Positions 56,902 through 64,000 of a stretch of DNA of 64,000 nucleotides are shown one piece after another. The stretch is from positions 62,001 to 126,000 of the forward strand of contig NZ_JARRAB010000009.1 of NCBI RefSeq assembly GCF_030376615.1. The letters run 5' to 3'. This DNA is from Pseudomonas sp. sp1636. GTDB lineage: Bacteria > Pseudomonadota > Gammaproteobacteria > Pseudomonadales > Pseudomonadaceae. Below the pieces are notes generated by a model, which was not told where the DNA came from, searched no databases, and saw nothing but the letters and a program-made list of their open reading frames with translations. Both the position numbers and the translations under genes were made by a program. Position 1 is the first letter of the stretch, and each line of letters opens with the position of its first letter.

Positions 56902-57069
56902 GTTTAATGAGCTCACTTATTAAAGGGTCGCCAGGAAGAGCCGATTGCGCAGGCATTGCCTTGACTAGAGGGCGTTGTGAGTGCGTGTGTAATTGGCCTA
57001 TGCGCCGCTCCAATGGCTCGGAGCAGCGGCACGGGGCGTATTTAACCGCAAAGAGGTGAGCTACTCAAA

Positions 57070-58137
57070 TCAAGCGCTTAGGGCGCTCTCGCAAAGCTCG
57101 GGGTGCACCTGGTTGCGACCGTTGTGTTTGGCCTGGTAAAGCGCGTCATCGGCGCGGGTAAGCAAGCTTTCCAGGTTGTCGCCGGGCTGGGCGAGGGAGA
57201 AGCCGAAGGAGGCGCTGATGCTGTCGAGTACCTGATCGGTGCGGCGCACTTTGATGCGCAGCGACTGGATTTTCAGGCGCAGGCTATCGGCGAAGGCGTG
57301 TGCGCTCTGGGAGTCGAAGCAATCGCGAAGGATCACGCAGAACTCCTCGCCACCGTAGCGTGCGGCGATGGCGCGCGGCGGCAGTGCCTCGCGCAGCAGT
57401 TGGCCGACATGTTGCAGAACTCGATCACCCAGGGGGTGGCCATATTGGTCGTTGAACTGTTTGAAGTGGTCGATATCCAGCATCACCAGGGCCACGCCTT
57501 GATGTTCGCCGCTGAGCGCCTGTTCCAGTAGGCGGGTAAAGGCGTGCCGGTTGAATACCTGGGTCAGGTTGTCGAGGGTCGCGGCGACGTGGGCGCGTTC
57601 CAGTTGGCTGCGCAGGTGTTGGATCTCGTTCTGTGCTGCGCGTATGCGGTAGAGAAACTTCTCTTGCTGATCCTGCATCAGTTGGGTGCTTTGTTGCAGG
57701 TCGTTCAGGACGTTGGGCAGGTCATCGATGATCGGTTCTCTCAGTGCGACGAGGCCCTGTTCCAGGCTGGCTTGATAGTTGTGGCTGCCGGTCACGCTGC
57801 GGGAGACGTCGTCTTCGATGCCGTCGACCAGTTCGATGACTTGTTGCTGGCCGGCGCGGGCTTCTTCGAGTTCGTGGCGAATGATGTAGTCGCGAAACAA
57901 TTTGACGGCTGCTTCCACCGGGAAGCTGTCGAAGTCTTTGACGATCTTGTCCAGACGACGATTGAGCTCCGGTTCCCGGCCTTGGCTGTAGGTGTACCAG
58001 AGGGCATAGTGTAGGGGATTGGGCGGTATGCTGTGGCGCATCATCAGGGGTACGGCTTGCTTCAGTAGCGTGGCCGCCTCGCGCGTGTCTTCGGGATAGC
58101 GCTCGATGATGCTGGGGGTTTTGTTTGGCTTGCTCAT
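57070..58137 (-). CDS. Soluble diguanylate cyclase (GGDEF)
   Basis: The protein has 355 residues from ATG 58137. No membrane segment is present; residues 20-185 are helical and partly coiled coil (a DUF-type sensor of unknown ligand), and the GGDEF domain runs from about 188 to 345 with DNLTQVFNRHAF, MLDIDHFKQFND and active-site GGEEF (262-266). The inhibitory RxxD site is absent. The frame to 58437 passes through a palindromic gap and is not needed. Confidence 0.9.
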   Translation of the reverse strand: MSKPNKTPSIIERYPEDTREAATLLKQAVPLMMRHSIPPNPLHYALWYTYSQGREPELNRRLDKIVKDFDSFPVEAAVKLFRDYIIRHELEEARAGQQQVIELVDGIEDDVSRSVTGSHNYQASLEQGLVALREPIIDDLPNVLNDLQQSTQLMQDQQEKFLYRIRAAQNEIQHLRSQLERAHVAATLDNLTQVFNRHAFTRLLEQALSGEHQGVALVMLDIDHFKQFNDQYGHPLGDRVLQHVGQLLREALPPRAIAARYGGEEFCVILRDCFDSQSAHAFADSLRLKIQSLRIKVRRTDQVLDSISASFGFSLAQPGDNLESLLTRADDALYQAKHNGRNQVHPELCESALSA

Positions 58138-58571
58138 GCACGTCACTGTGGCAAGTTGCGGGTGGCCGGAGCATAGAACAAATAAGGGTTCTAAGCCTAG
58201 CAGCCTGTCGGGCTTGGGGCTGTTCTGCTGCGAAAGCCTGGATATTGGCTTTTTCCAGTCAAGCTCGTTAAATAGAGCGGCTATTCGCCGCGTTTGGCTG
58301 GACAAACCCGCTTGATCCCAGGCTTTCTCGCTACGGGTGCCAAAGTCCGACAGGTTGCTGGGAGCTTGGCCAGGAATGGCGACTTCCATAAATGGGGGCG
58401 CAGGCCATGGATGCGAAGTCTTCGCATCCATGGGCAAATGCGTTGATTTTGTTGAGCTTCCTCAATGCACACCTGCCGTTTGCACTCCGGCATTCTTTTC
58501 GGGCAGCCTTCCAGGCGCATTTCGGCTCGAGGCGACTCTGTGGCTGTTTGCAGGTAGGGCTCGGTGAGCGG
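58138..58571. other. Intergenic region with a near-perfect palindrome
   Basis: This 434-base gap lies between the GGDEF gene start and the dps stop. CCATGGATGCGAAG-T-CTTCGCATCCATGG (58405-58433) is a 14-base inverted repeat around one base. No gene is convincing and the short frames lack family features. Confidence 0.65.
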
Positions 58572-59042
58572 TCAGGCGTCGAGTAGGCTGCGTAGCATCC
58601 AGGCGGTTTTTTCATGCACTTGCATGCGCTGGGTCAGCAAGTCTGCGGTGGGTTCGTCGCTGACTTTGTCGAGCAGCGGGAAGATCCCGCGAGCGGTGCG
58701 GGTCACGGCTTCCTGACCCTGAACCAACTGTTTGATCATGTCGGCGGCGCTCGGTACGCCTTGTTCTTCTTGGATCGAGGACAGGCGTGCATAGGCTGCA
58801 TAGGTGCCGGGAGCCGGGAAGCCCAAGGCGCGGATGCGTTCGGCGATCTGGTCGACTGCCAGTGCCAGTTCGGTGTATTGGCCTTCAAACATCAGATGCA
58901 GGGTGTTGAACATCGGGCCGGTGACGTTCCAGTGGAAGTTATGGGTTTTCAGATACAGGGTGTAAGTGTCGGCGAGCAGGTGAGATAGGCCTTCGGCGAT
59001 GGCGGCACGATCCTGCTCGGCGATTCCGATATTGATTTCCAT
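58572..59042 (-). CDS. dps: Dps-family ferritin-like protein
   Basis: The protein has 156 residues. Ferroxidase residues typical of Dps are visible: [14 protein letters not shown] (His pair), then [20 protein letters not shown] (Asp, Glu) and [13 protein letters not shown]. It oxidises iron with hydrogen peroxide and protects DNA. An OxyR or RpoS control is likely by family, not visible in the sequence. Confidence 0.94.
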   Translation of the reverse strand: MEINIGIAEQDRAAIAEGLSHLLADTYTLYLKTHNFHWNVTGPMFNTLHLMFEGQYTELALAVDQIAERIRALGFPAPGTYAAYARLSSIQEEQGVPSAADMIKQLVQGQEAVTRTARGIFPLLDKVSDEPTADLLTQRMQVHEKTAWMLRSLLDA

Positions 59043-59289
59043 ACCATTGCTCCTTTCAGGTGGCGCGGAGTTGGTCTTCGCGCGTATTGGGCAGAGCCTA
59101 GCATAGGCTCTGCAGGGTCGATCTTGGCTTATGTCAATGGGTTCTATTGTTTGCGGCTATGGGCGGCATGTGGTTCAACTCTTGCGCATTAGCCTGGCCA
59201 GTAGCTCCGAGGGAGGCGGGCGTCGTCGATGAAGGGTCGCTGGGGCTGCCGGCGGGCCCGGGCCGCTGGCAGCCTGGTGCAACGGTCCG

Positions 59290-60408
59290 TTAACGGTGGG
59301 CGAGGAGGGGGTGTTGCTGCAGGGTGCGGTTGAACACATCGACCCAGTGGGAGCTGAACTGGCGACCTGCCAAGCCGTTGATTTCGAGGATGGCGCGCAG
59401 TAGTGGGCGTTTGCTCAGGGATTGGTGGGCGCGTTCATGGGTGCGCGCATCGAAGGTGTCGACGATGTTGAGAATCAGGGCGCCGGGGCGGATGTCGCTC
59501 TCCCGCAGGCCTTCGGGGTAGCCGCTGCCGTCGGCATGCTCCTGGTGTTGCAGGATAATGTTGGCAGCTGCATCCCAGCGCGGCAGGCGTTGCAGCAGGT
59601 CATAAGCCAGGCGTGGGTGTGACTGCATCTGCTGGAGTTCTGTGTGGCTGAGGCTGGCCTCCTTGTGCAGCATGTCCAGGGGCAAGAAGGCCATGCCCAG
59701 GTCGTGCAGGCATACGGCGGCCGCCAGTTGCGCGGGTTGTTCCGCTGCATTGCCGAGTTGGTTGATGGCCAAGGCCAGATCCAGTTGGCGTAAACCGCGG
59801 CCCTGCCAGTAGTGCGAGCGGCGTTCGCTGGCTCGCATCAGCTCGATGAAGAACAGCAGGTCTTCGTCCAGTGCGATGCCGTGCCGTTCGAGCAGTTCGG
59901 CAGCCTGTGGGTCGTTTGAGGTGGTCGGGGCGGGTAACTGGCTGTTGGGGTCGAGTTGTTGCAGCAGCGAGCGGCGAACCTCGGCCTGCCGGGAGGTAGG
60001 TGCAGCGGCCAGTTCGCGCAAGGCTTGGCTGAGTGCATGGAGCTGCTCGGGATCGAGGCGGGCAGTGGTGCCGCCAAGGCCTTGGGCTATCAGCTCTTTG
60101 AGGTGATCCAGGGTCACCAGCAGGATGTCGCCGAGCAGGCTGTCAAAACTCAAACGCGCCTCGCGCAGGCAGTCCAGAACATCCTCCATGGCCTGCGGCA
60201 GAGGAACCAGGGCGTTCAGGCCGATGTAGTCCAGGTTGCCCTTGAGGGTATGTACCTGGCGGAACAGATCGCGCAGCTTCTCTTTATCGTCGGGGCAGTG
60301 CTCCAGTTCGATCAGCAATTGTTCGCAACGCTGAAACTGTTCCGCGGCTTCCTGGCGAAAATCTTCCAGCACATCGTTGGACAGTTCGCCGGGACTGGAT
60401 GTGGTCAT
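59290..60408 (-). CDS. HPt and HD-GYP domain protein
   Basis: The protein has 372 residues from ATG 60408 (GGAGAG upstream). An N-terminal HPt domain (about 10-110) has His53 in HTLKGNLDYIG. A linker (140-180) is followed by an HD-GYP domain with E195/H199, His235-Asp236, His264, HQEHADGSGYP (288-298) and Asp317. The usual HHE pair is His288-Gln289, so one metal ligand is lost. HD-GYP proteins hydrolyse cyclic-di-GMP; this one may do so weakly or act as a sensor. Phosphate from another kinase could reach His53. Confidence 0.88.
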   Translation of the reverse strand: MTTSSPGELSNDVLEDFRQEAAEQFQRCEQLLIELEHCPDDKEKLRDLFRQVHTLKGNLDYIGLNALVPLPQAMEDVLDCLREARLSFDSLLGDILLVTLDHLKELIAQGLGGTTARLDPEQLHALSQALRELAAAPTSRQAEVRRSLLQQLDPNSQLPAPTTSNDPQAAELLERHGIALDEDLLFFIELMRASERRSHYWQGRGLRQLDLALAINQLGNAAEQPAQLAAAVCLHDLGMAFLPLDMLHKEASLSHTELQQMQSHPRLAYDLLQRLPRWDAAANIILQHQEHADGSGYPEGLRESDIRPGALILNIVDTFDARTHERAHQSLSKRPLLRAILEINGLAGRQFSSHWVDVFNRTLQQHPLLAHR

Positions 60409-60493
60409 GAGTACTCTCCGTAAGGGTTGGGTGAGTATAGGCGAGCAGACAAAAGCGCTTGGGCTGGCGGCTGCAAGTGAGGGCTTAACCATA

Positions 60494-60499
60494 TATAAT
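60494..60499 (+). promoter_or_regulatory. Candidate aspS promoter -10 box
   Basis: TATAAT at 60494-60499 sits in an AT-rich run, with a weak -35 (CTGCAA) 17 bases upstream. It is about 190 bases before the aspS start, between the divergent HD-GYP and aspS genes. Confidence 0.4.
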
Positions 60500-60690
60500 C
60501 TCGCGCTTTGCCGCGAAACGCGGGTTGAGGGCGGTCTGGCGCGAGTGCGTCGTCGGTCGATTGCCGGCCCCAGCGGATGTTGCAATTGCAGAAAAACCGC
60601 GTGAACCTGCCGCCAGGCATGGCCCCGGACAAGCGCGCCGCACTCCACGCGGCCCAACGAATTGAAGACTCAAGAGAAGCGATTACCACC

Positions 60691-62466
60691 ATGATGCGCA
60701 GCCATTATTGCGGCCAACTGAACGAGAGCCTGGACGGCCAGGAAATCACCCTTTGCGGTTGGGTACATCGCCGCCGTGACCATGGCGGGGTGATCTTCCT
60801 CGACATCCGTGACCGCGAAGGTCTGGCCCAGGTGGTATTCGATCCGGATCGCGCCGAGACTTTTGCTGCCGCGGATAGGGTGCGCAGCGAATATGTGGTG
60901 AAGATCACCGGCAAGGTGCGCCTGCGTCCCGCCGGTGCCGGTAATGCCAACATGGCCAGTGGCGCCATCGAGGTGCTCGGTTATGCGCTGGAAGTGCTGA
61001 ACGAGGCGGAAACCCCGCCGTTCCCGCTCAACGAATACACCGATGTCGGCGAGGAAACCCGTCTGCGTTACCGCTTCATCGATTTGCGTCGCCCGGAAAT
61101 GGCGGCCAAGTTGAAGTTGCGTTCGAGCATCACCACCAGCATCCGTCGCTACCTGGACGAGAACGGCTTCCTCGACGTGGAAACGCCGATCCTCACCCGT
61201 GCCACGCCTGAAGGCGCGCGTGACTATCTGGTGCCGAGCCGCACCCACGCCGGCAGTTTCTTTGCCCTGCCGCAGTCGCCGCAGCTGTTCAAGCAACTGC
61301 TGATGGTCGCCGGCTTCGACCGCTACTACCAGATCGCCAAGTGCTTTCGCGACGAAGACCTGCGCGCCGACCGTCAACCGGAATTCACCCAGATCGACAT
61401 CGAGACCAGTTTCCTCGATGAAGCCGACATCATGGGCATCACCGAGAAGATGATTCGCCAGCTGTTCAAGGAAGTGCTGAACGTCGAGTTCGCCGACTTC
61501 CCGCACATGACCTTTGCAGAAGCCATGCGCCGCTACGGTTCGGACAAGCCGGATCTGCGTATTCCGCTGGAGCTGGTCGATGTCGCCGATCAGCTGCAAA
61601 GCGTCGACTTCAAGGTGTTCAGTGGCCCGGCCAACGACCCGAAATCCCGGGTTGCCGCGTTGCGCGTACCGGGCGGGGCGAGCATGCCGCGCAGCCGTAT
61701 CGACGAGTACACCAAGTTCGTCGGCATTTACGGCGCTCGGGGCCTGGCCTATATCAAGGTCAACCAGCGTGCCAATGGCGTCGAAGGCCTGCAGTCGCCG
61801 ATCGTCAAGAACATCCCGCTGGACAATCTCAATGTGATCCTCGATCGCGTCGGTGCGGTCGATGGCGATATCGTTTTCTTCGGCGCCGACAAGGCCAAGA
61901 TCGTCAGCGAAGCCTTGGGTGCGTTACGGATCAAGCTGGGCCACGATTTCAATCTGCTGACCTGCGAGTGGGCGCCGATGTGGGTCGTCGATTTCCCGAT
62001 GTTCGAAGAGAGCGACGACGGCAGCCTGACCTCGTTGCACCACCCGTTCACTTCGCCAAGCTGCAGCGCCGCCGAGCTGGAGGCCAATCCGGCCGTCGCG
62101 CTGTCGCGCGCTTACGACATGGTGCTCAACGGTACCGAGCTGGGTGGCGGTTCCATCCGTATCCACGACAAGGGCATGCAGCAGGCGGTGTTCCGGGTGC
62201 TCGGTATCAGCGAAGACGAGCAGCAGGAGAAATTCGGCTTCCTGTTGGACGCGCTGAAGTATGGTGCGCCGCCGCATGGTGGCCTGGCCTTCGGCCTGGA
62301 TCGTCTGGTGATGCTGATGACCGGCGCCCAGTCGATCCGTGAAGTGATCGCCTTCCCGAAAACCCAGAGCGCGGCCTGTGTGATGACTCAGGCGCCGGGC
62401 GTGGTGGATGCCAAGGCGTTGCGCGAGTTGCATATTCGCCTGCGCGAGCAGCCCAAGGCCGAATAA
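60691..62466 (+). CDS. aspS: Aspartyl-tRNA synthetase (non-discriminating type expected)
   Basis: The protein has 591 residues from the first of two ATGs at 60691, the length and start ([14 protein letters not shown]) known in P. aeruginosa. It has the N-terminal OB fold ([19 protein letters not shown] in part), class II motifs (motif 3 near FGLDRLVM) and the bacterial GAD insertion (about 300-420). Pseudomonads lack an asparaginyl-tRNA synthetase in many strains, and AspRS then also charges tRNA-Asn for GatCAB conversion; this is family knowledge. The longer frame to 60577 is not required. Confidence 0.97.
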   Translation: MMRSHYCGQLNESLDGQEITLCGWVHRRRDHGGVIFLDIRDREGLAQVVFDPDRAETFAAADRVRSEYVVKITGKVRLRPAGAGNANMASGAIEVLGYALEVLNEAETPPFPLNEYTDVGEETRLRYRFIDLRRPEMAAKLKLRSSITTSIRRYLDENGFLDVETPILTRATPEGARDYLVPSRTHAGSFFALPQSPQLFKQLLMVAGFDRYYQIAKCFRDEDLRADRQPEFTQIDIETSFLDEADIMGITEKMIRQLFKEVLNVEFADFPHMTFAEAMRRYGSDKPDLRIPLELVDVADQLQSVDFKVFSGPANDPKSRVAALRVPGGASMPRSRIDEYTKFVGIYGARGLAYIKVNQRANGVEGLQSPIVKNIPLDNLNVILDRVGAVDGDIVFFGADKAKIVSEALGALRIKLGHDFNLLTCEWAPMWVVDFPMFEESDDGSLTSLHHPFTSPSCSAAELEANPAVALSRAYDMVLNGTELGGGSIRIHDKGMQQAVFRVLGISEDEQQEKFGFLLDALKYGAPPHGGLAFGLDRLVMLMTGAQSIREVIAFPKTQSAACVMTQAPGVVDAKALRELHIRLREQPKAE

Positions 62467-62480
62467 GCCTTGCTGGAGAC

Positions 62481-62507
62481 AAGGAGCCTGGGTTTGCCAG
62501 GCTTCTT
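62481..62507 (+). terminator. Hairpin after aspS
   Basis: AGCCTGG-GTTTG-CCAGGCT, seven base pairs, then TCTTCG; 18 bases after the aspS stop. The short T-rich tail makes it a moderate terminator. Confidence 0.55.
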
Positions 62508-62553
62508 CGTTATGGGGTTACGCAACCTGATTCAAGTAATGACGGAGTGAGTT

Positions 62554-63300
62554 ATGGCTGGTCATTCCAAGTGGGCCAACATCAAACACCGCAAGGGGCG
62601 TCAAGACGCCAAGCGCGGCAAGATTTTCACCAAGCTCATTCGTGAGTTGACCGTCGCCGCCAAGGGCGGCGGCCTGCCGGCCGACAATCCGCGTCTGCGC
62701 CTGGCGGTAGACAAGGCGCTGACCGCCAACATGACCCGCGACACCATCGACCGGGCGATTGCCCGCGGGGTCGGTTCGGACGAAGCCGACAACATGGTCG
62801 AGCTGAGTTACGAAGGTTATGCCCCCAGTGGCGTGGCGATCTTCGTCGAAGCCATGACCGATAACCGCAATCGCACCGCCGCCGAAGTGCGCCATGCCTT
62901 TACCAAGTGCGGCGGCAATCTGGGCACCGACGGTTCGGTGGCTTATATGTTCGAGCGCAAGGGGCAGATCAGCTACGCCCCCGGCGTCGATGAAGACGCC
63001 TTGATGGAGGCGGCGCTGGAAGCCGGTGCCGACGATATCGTCAGCGGCGAGGACGGCTCGGTCGAGGTGTATACCGCGTTTGCCGACTTCCACGCGGTAA
63101 ACGAGGCGCTGGGCAAGGCCGGGTTCAAGGGCGACGAGGCCGAGGTGGCGATGATTCCGTCGATCAGTGCGCCCGTCACGGATCTGGAAACCGCGCAGAA
63201 AGTGATCAAGTTGATCGACATGCTGGAAGACCTCGACGACGTGCAGAACGTCTATCACAACGCCGAGATTCCCGACGAGATCATGGAGCAGCTTGGCTGA
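62554..63300 (+). CDS. pmpR: YebC/PmpR family transcriptional/translation regulator
   Basis: The protein has 248 residues with the family start [26 protein letters not shown] and [18 protein letters not shown] in part. In P. aeruginosa PmpR represses the quinolone response gene pqsR; other YebC proteins help ribosomes at difficult stretches. It lies before ruvC, the common pseudomonad order. Confidence 0.95.
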   Translation: MAGHSKWANIKHRKGRQDAKRGKIFTKLIRELTVAAKGGGLPADNPRLRLAVDKALTANMTRDTIDRAIARGVGSDEADNMVELSYEGYAPSGVAIFVEAMTDNRNRTAAEVRHAFTKCGGNLGTDGSVAYMFERKGQISYAPGVDEDALMEAALEAGADDIVSGEDGSVEVYTAFADFHAVNEALGKAGFKGDEAEVAMIPSISAPVTDLETAQKVIKLIDMLEDLDDVQNVYHNAEIPDEIMEQLG

Positions 63301-63320
63301 TTGTTGGTTGGGCGAAAGAG

Positions 63321-63367
63321 CCGGAAGCTGCTGGGATGATGTTGCCCAGGCGCTCCCGGTTTTTTTA
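63321..63367 (+). terminator. Terminator between yebC and ruvC
   Basis: CCGGAAGCTGCTGGG and CCCAGGCGCTCCCGG form an imperfect 15-base stem and are followed by TTTTTTT. Confidence 0.75.
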
Positions 63368-63476
63368 TGGCTGCTATGTGGGTGACGGCGCCGATGCCTG
63401 CCCCTATACTCGCCAACTGGATAGATAAACAGTATGGTTGTCGGCTTGGCTCGACAACTTGGGCGGGTGGCAGGGC

Positions 63477-64000
63477 ATGACGTTGATCCTCGGTATCGAC
63501 CCCGGTTCGCGCATCACCGGTTATGGTGTGGTGCGTGATACCGGGCGCAGCTGTGAATATGTCGCCTCGGGCTGTATTCGTACCGGTAGCGGCTCGATGC
63601 CCGAGCGCTTGCAAAGCGTTTTTCGCGGCGTACGCGAGGTGATCGAAACCTACGGGCCGGTGACCATGGGCATCGAGCAGGTGTTTATGGCGCGCAACCC
63701 GGACTCGGCACTCAAGCTCGGCCAGGCTCGTGGCGTGGCAATCGTGGCGGGGATCGAGGCGGGGCTGGAGATTGCCGAGTACACCGCGACCCAGGTCAAG
63801 CAGGCGATTGCCGGCACGGGCGGGGCAGGCAAGGAGCAGGTGCAGATGATGGTCATGCATCTGCTCAAGCTGGTGCAGAAACCGCAGATCGATGCCTCGG
63901 ATGCCCTGGCCATCGCCCTGTGCCACGCTCATCACCGCCAAAGCCTGATTCCACACGGCCTGGTCGCTGCCAAACGGCGCAGTGGCCGCCTTCGTTTATA
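63477..64000 (+). CDS. ruvC: Holliday junction endonuclease RuvC (stop codon cut by window edge)
   Basis: The frame begins at ATG 63477 and gives 174 residues, the usual length. The next codon starts TA at 63999-64000, so the stop lies half outside the window and no residue is missing. It starts [17 protein letters not shown] (catalytic Asp8) and has [20 protein letters not shown] in part (catalytic Glu), and the C-terminal [14 protein letters not shown] holds the other acids. It resolves Holliday junctions with RuvAB, whose genes are expected next. Confidence 0.96.
   Translation, partial: MTLILGIDPGSRITGYGVVRDTGRSCEYVASGCIRTGSGSMPERLQSVFRGVREVIETYGPVTMGIEQVFMARNPDSALKLGQARGVAIVAGIEAGLEIAEYTATQVKQAIAGTGGAGKEQVQMMVMHLLKLVQKPQIDASDALAIALCHAHHRQSLIPHGLVAAKRRSGRLRL

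Overview
The window is a 64 kb, GC-rich, densely packed chromosomal segment of a Pseudomonas-group gammaproteobacterium. Support comes from protein sequences (GacS, RelA, Hda, AspS, RuvC, OprD-type porin, PmpR/YebC) and from gene order: rimO, cytochrome b561, dinB, ldhA, gacS, cysM, rlmD, relA, mazG, purN-purM, hda, wrbA, arsC, a BrkB-type protein, thioredoxin, acylphosphatase, proS, oprD-type porin, slyX, dps, aspS, yebC, ruvC. As I recall it, this matches the P. aeruginosa PAO1 block around PA0916-PA0965. It is mainly core genome. I saw no prophage, IS transposase of a classical family, CRISPR array or conjugative module.

Region 1-15 kb is the most variable. It holds a FemAB-like acyltransferase cut by the window edge, a REP-associated tyrosine transposase (RAYT) beside an array of its REP sequences, a periplasmic PPIase and hydrolase pair, a LysR regulator, an azoreductase whose leader can hide its ribosome binding site, two DMT exporters with a bicupin, a CigR-like protein, a DEAD-box helicase, a solute-binding protein, a PQQ-type sugar dehydrogenase, a CvfB-like S1 protein, tRNA-Thr(CGT) and a RelE/StbD-type toxin-antitoxin pair.

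Region 15-24 kb has a zinc phospholipase C-like secreted protein followed by the broken start of a DUF1302 gene, an msrB-msrA pair exported from the cytoplasm, a membrane diguanylate cyclase, a GNAT protein, a MITE-like element, an ankyrin protein, a lipoprotein, a DCC protein, rimO and cytochrome b561. Two identical initiator tRNA genes follow. Region 25-44 kb is the dinB-ldhA-gacS / cysM-rlmD-relA-mazG / purNM / hda block covering DNA damage tolerance, fermentation, global regulation, cysteine supply, the stringent response and nucleotide hygiene. Region 44-64 kb covers redox and arsenate proteins, envelope proteins, cyclic-di-GMP proteins (PilZ candidate, GGDEF, HPt-HD-GYP), proS, a porin, a membrane-linked cold-shock domain protein, dps, aspS, yebC and ruvC. 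The last residue of RuvC is the final complete codon of the window.

At least five families of small intergenic repeats are scattered through the window: the RAYT REPs, a CCGGATGAAATCCGG type, a GCCCCGCG-CGAATGC type, the MITE-like element and a nested hairpin after relA. No clearly new multi-gene system was found. The best leads are local: the azoR leader hairpin, the HD-GYP protein lacking one metal-ligand histidine, the membrane-linked cold-shock protein, the exported Msr pair with a Tat-like leader, and the scar of a lost DUF1302 gene.
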